Source of the DNA: Thermoleophilia bacterium
GTDB taxonomy: Bacteria; Actinomycetota; Thermoleophilia; Gaiellales; SKUG01
Assembly (NCBI GenBank): GCA_025964455.1
Contig: JAOPYU010000052.1
Span: forward strand, 1-9,428
DNA: 9,428 nucleotides
Direction of reading: 5' to 3'
Under the pieces are notes generated by a model. It worked only from the letters and a program-made list of their open reading frames with translations. It was not told the origin of the DNA and searched no databases. This document shows, piece by piece, positions 6,517 to 9,428 of this stretch (position 1 is its first letter; every line of letters starts with the position of its first letter). Both the position numbers and the translations under genes were made by a program.

Positions 6517-7161
6517 ATGCCGATCGTTCCCGAAGACCCCATCGAGCGAGACCCCGTGCTGCAGGCAGTTGCCGAGCGGCGACCGATCCTGCGCGTCGCG
6601 GCGATCGACCGACAGGGGTTCGAGTGGGTCGCGCGCCGCCAGTCGCGCGTGCTCGACTGGTCGATGCCGCGGCTGACCCACATGGGCGACAACGGCTCGC
6701 TCTGGGCGTGGACCGCCGTTGTGCTCGCCCTGCTAGGTGGGCGACGCGGGCGGCGAGCTGCGCGCGCCGGCCTGTTGAGCCTCGCGCTCGTCTCGCCGAT
6801 CGTGAACGGTCCCATGAAGTGGCTCGTGCGGCGTCCGCGCCCGCACATCGACGTCGTGCCTGAGGTGCGCCGCATCCGCCACACGCCACGCACCACCTCG
6901 TTCCCGTCAGGACACTCCGCGTCGGCGTGGTGCTTCTCCCTCGCCGCCTCGCTCGAGGCGCCGATCCTGGCGCCGGTGCTCATCCCGATGGCGATGGCGG
7001 TGGCCTACTCACGTGTCTACACGGGTGCCCACTATCCAGGTGACGCGATCGCCGGCTCGATCGTCGGGGCCGCCATGGGGGCGTGGATCGGCCCGGAGAT
7101 GTCGGCGCTCGGCGCCTATTTCGACGGGTTCGGCGAGCAGGTCACCGACTCGTGGGGCTGA
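6517..7161 (+). CDS. PAP2-superfamily membrane phosphatase
   Basis: Membrane acid phosphatase of the PAP2 (phosphatidic acid phosphatase type 2) superfamily, whose members remove phosphate from lipid phosphates such as phosphatidate or undecaprenyl pyrophosphate. All three active-site motifs are intact: C1 is K101-x6-R108-P109 (KWLVRRPRP), C2 is PSGH (130-133) and C3 is S165-R-x5-H172-x3-D176 (SRVYTGAHYPGD). Hydrophobic helices lie near 61-74, 84-97, 136-148, 149-165 and 177-195. The protein has 214 residues from ATG 6517, which has AAGGA 7 nt upstream; a TTG at 6463 would add 18 residues. It follows the methyltransferase by 50 bp and is probably co-transcribed. Its 3' end overlaps the convergent hydrolase gene by 20 bp. 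The substrate is not determinable; a role in cell-envelope lipid turnover is inference. Confidence 0.92.
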   Translation: MPIVPEDPIERDPVLQAVAERRPILRVAAIDRQGFEWVARRQSRVLDWSMPRLTHMGDNGSLWAWTAVVLALLGGRRGRRAARAGLLSLALVSPIVNGPMKWLVRRPRPHIDVVPEVRRIRHTPRTTSFPSGHSASAWCFSLAASLEAPILAPVLIPMAMAVAYSRVYTGAHYPGDAIAGSIVGAAMGAWIGPEMSALGAYFDGFGEQVTDSWG

Positions 7162-7990
7162 CGACGCCGAGCAGCACGCCGCGCACCACGTCATAGACCC
7201 GGTCGCTCCGGCGATGGAGCGTGAAGTGCCCGAGCCCCGCATCACTCACCGAGCGGCCGGGATGGGCGAGCCGGATGTTGGTCGCGCCCTGCACGATCGC
7301 CGTGTCGAGCGGGGCCAGCAGGCCGTCGTAGCCGTCGACGAAGACCGATGTCAGTCGGGCGGCTCCGAGCGCGCCCCGCGTCGACTCCAGCTCGCGCATG
7401 AGCGCGGAGCCGTGGAGCAGCTGGCTCGTCGAGCCGCCGAGCAGCCAGTGCCCGAGGCGAGAATCTGCCACGGCATTGAGCAGCCGTGACCGCAGCAGGA
7501 CCACGCCGTGGTGGGGCGTGGCGATCGTGACGAGCTGGTCGATCGATGCAGCGCCGCCCTGCAGCTGCGCCCACGTGCGGGCCACGATGCCGCCTGCGCT
7601 GTGCGCGACGACGTCGACTCGTGCTGCACCGCTGCGGCGGCGCACGTCGGCCACGAACGCGGCGAGGCGTGCTGCGGAGTGGTGGATGTCCGCCAGCCCG
7701 TTGGCAGGCACCTCGAACACGTACACCTCGAAGCCATCGGCGCGCAGTGACGCCGCGAGCGGCTCGAGTGACTGCACCATCGAAGCGTAGCCGCCGACGA
7801 GCACGATCGGCTCGCGCCCTCGCCCCACGATCGCCTGCGCGGGCGGCAACGGAGTGCCGAGCCGCTCCGGGTTGGGGTTGACGACGCGGTTCACGGCCGA
7901 GCCCGCCTGGACGAGCCACTGGTACAGGCGCGATGCGGGCGACATCGCGTCGTCGGGGCCAACACCGCCGGATGTGATCGGACCAGTCAC
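7142..7990 (-). CDS. alpha/beta hydrolase, lipase/esterase type
   Basis: Predicted serine hydrolase of the alpha/beta fold, similar in plan to bacterial lipases and PGAP1-like esterases. From GTG 7990 it has 282 residues. The oxyanion-hole strand is PIVLVGGYAS (61-70), the nucleophile elbow is AHSAGG (S131), with VDVVAHSAGGIVAR around it; TIATPHHGV (155-163) is the usual following segment; D222 in GYDGLLAP is the likely acid and H255 in GLGHFTLHR the likely catalytic His. There is no clear signal peptide, so it looks cytoplasmic or exported by another route. GTG 7990 has GGAGG only 3 nt upstream; ATG 7945 is the alternative start with little ribosome binding site, and all catalytic residues lie downstream of both. 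It is convergent with the PAP2 gene. Confidence 0.85.
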   Translation of the reverse strand: MTGPITSGGVGPDDAMSPASRLYQWLVQAGSAVNRVVNPNPERLGTPLPPAQAIVGRGREPIVLVGGYASMVQSLEPLAASLRADGFEVYVFEVPANGLADIHHSAARLAAFVADVRRRSGAARVDVVAHSAGGIVARTWAQLQGGAASIDQLVTIATPHHGVVLLRSRLLNAVADSRLGHWLLGGSTSQLLHGSALMRELESTRGALGAARLTSVFVDGYDGLLAPLDTAIVQGATNIRLAHPGRSVSDAGLGHFTLHRRSDRVYDVVRGVLLGVVSPTSR

Positions 7991-8042
7991 GCACCTCCCA
8001 TGCCCGCCGTCGCCGCAGTGCACGCCCCTGCCGCACCCGGCC

Positions 8043-8098
8043 ACGGCCGCGGCCGTACCCAGCCAACCCTGCTCGCGAGCTGACGTCGAGGTGTCAGC
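8043..8098. repeat. cluster of three dyads upstream of the Gly-rich gene
   Basis: Three inverted repeats follow one another: an exact 14-bp palindrome ACGGCCGCGGCCGT (8043-8056), an exact 10-bp palindrome GCTCGCGAGC (8071-8080) and a GCTGAC/GTCAGC pair with an 8-base loop (8079-8098). All are GC-rich, so some chance occurrence is expected. They lie between the divergent hydrolase and the 128-residue protein gene, where operators would be placed. I see no confident -10/-35 pair here on either strand. Confidence 0.3.
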
Positions 8099-8105
8099 CG
8101 CAAGC

Positions 8106-8200
8106 GACGAGCGGGTGTCGGATCACTGCGCCCCTCGCACAGGCGCCGTGTCCAGGGCACCACGCACAACAGTCGGAGACGGCGGTCGCACCCGCTCGTC
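8106..8200 (+). other. candidate structured 5' leader of the Gly-rich gene
   Basis: GACGAGCGGGTG (8106-8117) pairs perfectly with CACCCGCTCGTC (8189-8200), enclosing 71 nt. Inside are CGCCGT/ACGGCG (8144-8149 with 8179-8184) and a short TGCG/CGCA hairpin with loop CCCCT (8127-8139), a possible branched fold. The long stem closes five bases before the ribosome binding site, so it could affect translation of the downstream gene. It does not match any riboswitch family that I recognise. At DNA level the 12-bp arms could instead be paired protein sites. Confidence 0.35.
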
Positions 8201-8205
8201 ATTCC

Positions 8206-8212
8206 AGGAGGT
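8206..8212 (+). promoter_or_regulatory. consensus ribosome binding site
   Basis: AGGAGGT lies 8 nt before ATG 8221. It is the strongest Shine-Dalgarno sequence in the window, suggesting a well-translated gene and fixing its start. Confidence 0.8.
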
Positions 8213-8220
8213 CATTCACC

Positions 8221-8607
8221 ATGGCAGTACGCATCCGCGTGTATCCGCAGTACGGCGGGCTCGGCATGAACGGGCTCGGCATGAATCGCATGGGCGGCGC
8301 CGTGAGCGCGTCCACGTACTTCAACACGAAGCTCCAGACGCAGAAGCAGATCTCGAACCTGCAGCTCGGCTACGAGCGCGCGCTCTGGAACGAGCGGCTC
8401 GAGAAGGTCCGCCTCGAAGAGCGGCTCAAGAATCCCTACGCCCTCGCGCAGCAGGGTGGGCTCGGTGTCGCCGGATACGGCGGCTACGGGGGCTACGGCC
8501 TCCCGGTGCAGGCGGGCTACAACCCGTATGCAGCCTCGCTCATGGGCAGCTCGATGCTCGGTGGGTCCGGTTTCTTCGGGAGCCTCGGACTTGGCGGCAT
8601 GTTCTAA
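8221..8607 (+). CDS. Gly/Tyr/Met-rich 128-residue protein of unknown function
   Basis: I do not recognise this protein. It has a short basic N-terminus (MAVRIRVYPQYG), a Gly/Met segment with the five-residue unit GLGMN twice (14-18 and 19-23... to about 26), and a charged central helix (about 30-70) containing KQISNLQLGYERALWNERL and then KVRLEERLKNPYA. A low-complexity tail follows: three GYG units (85-93), a second NPYA (101-104; the first is 71-74) and a Gly/Ser/Met/Phe-rich hydrophobic end (GGSGFFGSLGLGGMF). There is no cysteine, signal peptide or clear membrane helix. Helix flanked by aromatic Gly-rich tails suggests a self-assembling or structural protein, but this is inference. The ATG is fixed by AGGAGGT 8 nt upstream. 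It is monocistronic, bounded by a dyad-rich leader and a strong hairpin 48 bp after the stop. Codon use looks like that of its neighbours. Confidence 0.8.
   Translation: MAVRIRVYPQYGGLGMNGLGMNRMGGAVSASTYFNTKLQTQKQISNLQLGYERALWNERLEKVRLEERLKNPYALAQQGGLGVAGYGGYGGYGLPVQAGYNPYAASLMGSSMLGGSGFFGSLGLGGMF
8256..8285 (+). repeat. perfect 15-bp tandem duplication inside the Gly-rich gene
   Basis: CGGGCTCGGCATGAA occurs twice in direct succession (8256-8270 and 8271-8285) and encodes the GLGMN repeat. Being in frame, it keeps the reading frame and could vary in copy number. Confidence 0.9.
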
Positions 8608-8654
8608 CCAGCGCGATGGCGCGCAAACGCTGCGCGACGATCGATCGTTGACGA

Positions 8655-8683
8655 TGCGGGTCGGCCCCCTGGGCCGGCCCGCA
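8655..8683. terminator. bidirectional hairpin terminator candidate
   Basis: A 13-bp stem (TGCGGGTCGGCCC against GGGCCGGCCCGCA, one G-T pair) with loop CCT lies between two convergent genes, 48 bp after the Gly-rich gene stop and 14 bp beyond the stop of the CAP-like gene. It lacks a run of T on either side, as is common in high-GC genomes. It is the strongest hairpin in the window and probably ends transcription from both sides. Confidence 0.6.
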
Positions 8684-8696
8684 CGTCTTCGCAGGG

Positions 8697-9428
8697 TCAC
8701 GGGCCGGCTTCGACCGGCAGCTCGCCACCGGCGACGTCTGCGTCGGCGTCGGCATCGCCGCCCGCCGCGTCGGCACCCGCCTCGGCATCCGCATCGATCG
8801 CTGCCACGAGCATGATCACGTAGATGCGCCCGTTGAACCACCCGGCGTCCGCGATGCCGACCCCGACCTCGCTCCACTTCTCGTCGCGCAACAGGCGTGA
8901 CGCGCGGGCATCCTCGTCGAGGCCGCGTCCGGCGTTGGCCGGCGAGTGCGCCCACACCACCTCGATGCCGATCTCCTGCTCGAAGGACGCCGCGTTCTCA
9001 CCGAGCGCCGCACGTACTCGGTCATCCAGCTTGGCGCCCGTCGGTGAGCGGTAGGAGAGCACGCGCTCGGCGGCGAGCGCCATGGCCTGGCGTTCCGCGA
9101 CGCCGGCGATGTCCGGGTTGTAGGTGAGCGACGCGGCGTCGCGACCGGCGCGGACGCGGTTGATGATGCGCACGAGCTGCTCGGTGTCGCGCGGCTTGGC
9201 CTCGGGCTCGTCCGAGCCGCGCATCGGCAGGTCGCCCCGCTCGCCCACGACCACCCCGAGCTTGCCCTTGGGCAGCTGCTGCGTGTAGTGCGGGAAGCCC
9301 TCGCTCAGCCACCGCAGCGCGCCCTCCTGGCGGACCAGAAGCCCGCCCGTGACCGAACGCACGGCAGCGCGTGACACGAAGTTGTCGGCCGGCAGCAGCA
9401 CCAGGAACGAGATGAACAGCAGCGCCCA
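8697..9428 (-). CDS. membrane-anchored or secreted CAP/SCP-like protein, 5' end beyond window
   Basis: The frame stays open to the window edge, so the true start lies outside; 243 residues are visible. It begins in a hydrophobic run (WALLFISFLVLLPA), the end of a signal peptide or membrane anchor, so a GTG start at 9401 is not credible. After a linker (about 25-80), residues 82-210 resemble a CAP/SCP domain: LVRIINRVRAG, ALAAERVLSYRSPTG, a GENAA motif (143-147) and WSEVGVGIADAGW (185-197) keep the expected order. The usual His in the FSHTSP-type segment is Tyr here (Y126), and the usual HR before the last helix is not seen, so the metal-binding site may be lost. The tail from 211 is rich in Asp and Ala (repeated GCGTCGGCATC-like codons) and looks disordered. 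CAP proteins are extracellular, with varied and often unknown roles. It is convergent with the Gly-rich gene. Confidence 0.65.
   Translation of the reverse strand, partial: WALLFISFLVLLPADNFVSRAAVRSVTGGLLVRQEGALRWLSEGFPHYTQQLPKGKLGVVVGERGDLPMRGSDEPEAKPRDTEQLVRIINRVRAGRDAASLTYNPDIAGVAERQAMALAAERVLSYRSPTGAKLDDRVRAALGENAASFEQEIGIEVVWAHSPANAGRGLDEDARASRLLRDEKWSEVGVGIADAGWFNGRIYVIMLVAAIDADAEAGADAAGGDADADADVAGGELPVEAGP

Noticed and set aside
5561..6889. 442-codon open frame on the minus strand opposite the methyltransferase and PAP2 genes
   Set aside because: The product is Arg/Ala-rich without motifs, while the plus strand has intact SAM-binding and PAP2 active-site motifs.
8611..8650. Small GCGCG/CGCGC hairpin and ACGATCGATCGT palindrome after the Gly-rich gene
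   Set aside because: Short and of low complexity, likely by chance in GC-rich DNA; the strong hairpin at 8655-8683 is the better terminator.
8212..8955. 247-codon minus-strand frame across the Gly-rich gene and CAP-like gene
   Set aside because: The product is dominated by Arg/Gly runs, it crosses the hairpin between two convergent genes, and the plus-strand gene has a consensus ribosome binding site and a sensible protein.
9399..9401. GTG at 9401 as the start of the CAP-like protein
   Set aside because: The frame continues upstream to the window edge and encodes a hydrophobic segment that the GTG would cut in half.
1..9428. tRNA genes, CRISPR arrays, insertion sequences, prophage or toxin-antitoxin genes
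   Set aside because: No cloverleaf, regularly spaced repeats, terminal inverted repeats, transposase or integrase motifs were seen on either strand.

Overview
The window is GC-rich, densely packed bacterial DNA. It uses GTG and TTG starts, has short intergenic gaps and several TANNNT boxes 6-7 nt before start codons (a leaderless-transcript pattern). This suggests a high-GC actinomycete-like organism (Actinomycetota; Acidimicrobiia or a similar lineage is a guess). It looks chromosomal: I see no rRNA, tRNA, insertion sequence, integrase, CRISPR array or phage gene.

Left part (1-5556), all on the minus strand, read right to left: pheS (alpha subunit) and pheT (beta subunit) of phenylalanyl-tRNA synthetase; a 110-residue protein of unknown function with a CxCxxxxC cluster; a short MarR-type winged-helix regulator joined to it by a 4-nt GTGA overlap; and an FTR1-type high-affinity iron permease that leaves the window at base 1. 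A hairpin after pheT and a TATCCT box suggest that the last three genes can form their own unit. A perfect 16-bp palindrome lies in the 38-bp gap between the regulator and the permease, inside the probable permease promoter, and is the clearest regulatory site in the window.

Middle part (about 5600-7990): on the plus strand, divergent from pheS, a class I SAM-dependent methyltransferase is followed by a PAP2-family membrane phosphatase. Facing them is an alpha/beta hydrolase of the lipase/esterase type; its 3' end overlaps the PAP2 gene by 20 bp. A lipid phosphatase next to a lipase-like enzyme hints at lipid or envelope metabolism, but this is inference from adjacency.

Right part (7991-9428): a 230-bp intergenic region rich in inverted repeats, including a perfect 12-bp stem around a 71-nt loop. 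It ends at a consensus ribosome binding site for a 128-residue Gly/Tyr/Met-rich protein that I do not recognise. This gene is the best candidate here for undescribed biology. A strong GC hairpin separates it from a convergent gene for a membrane-anchored or secreted CAP/SCP-like protein, whose 5' end lies beyond the window. No stretch over 300 bases lacks a gene.
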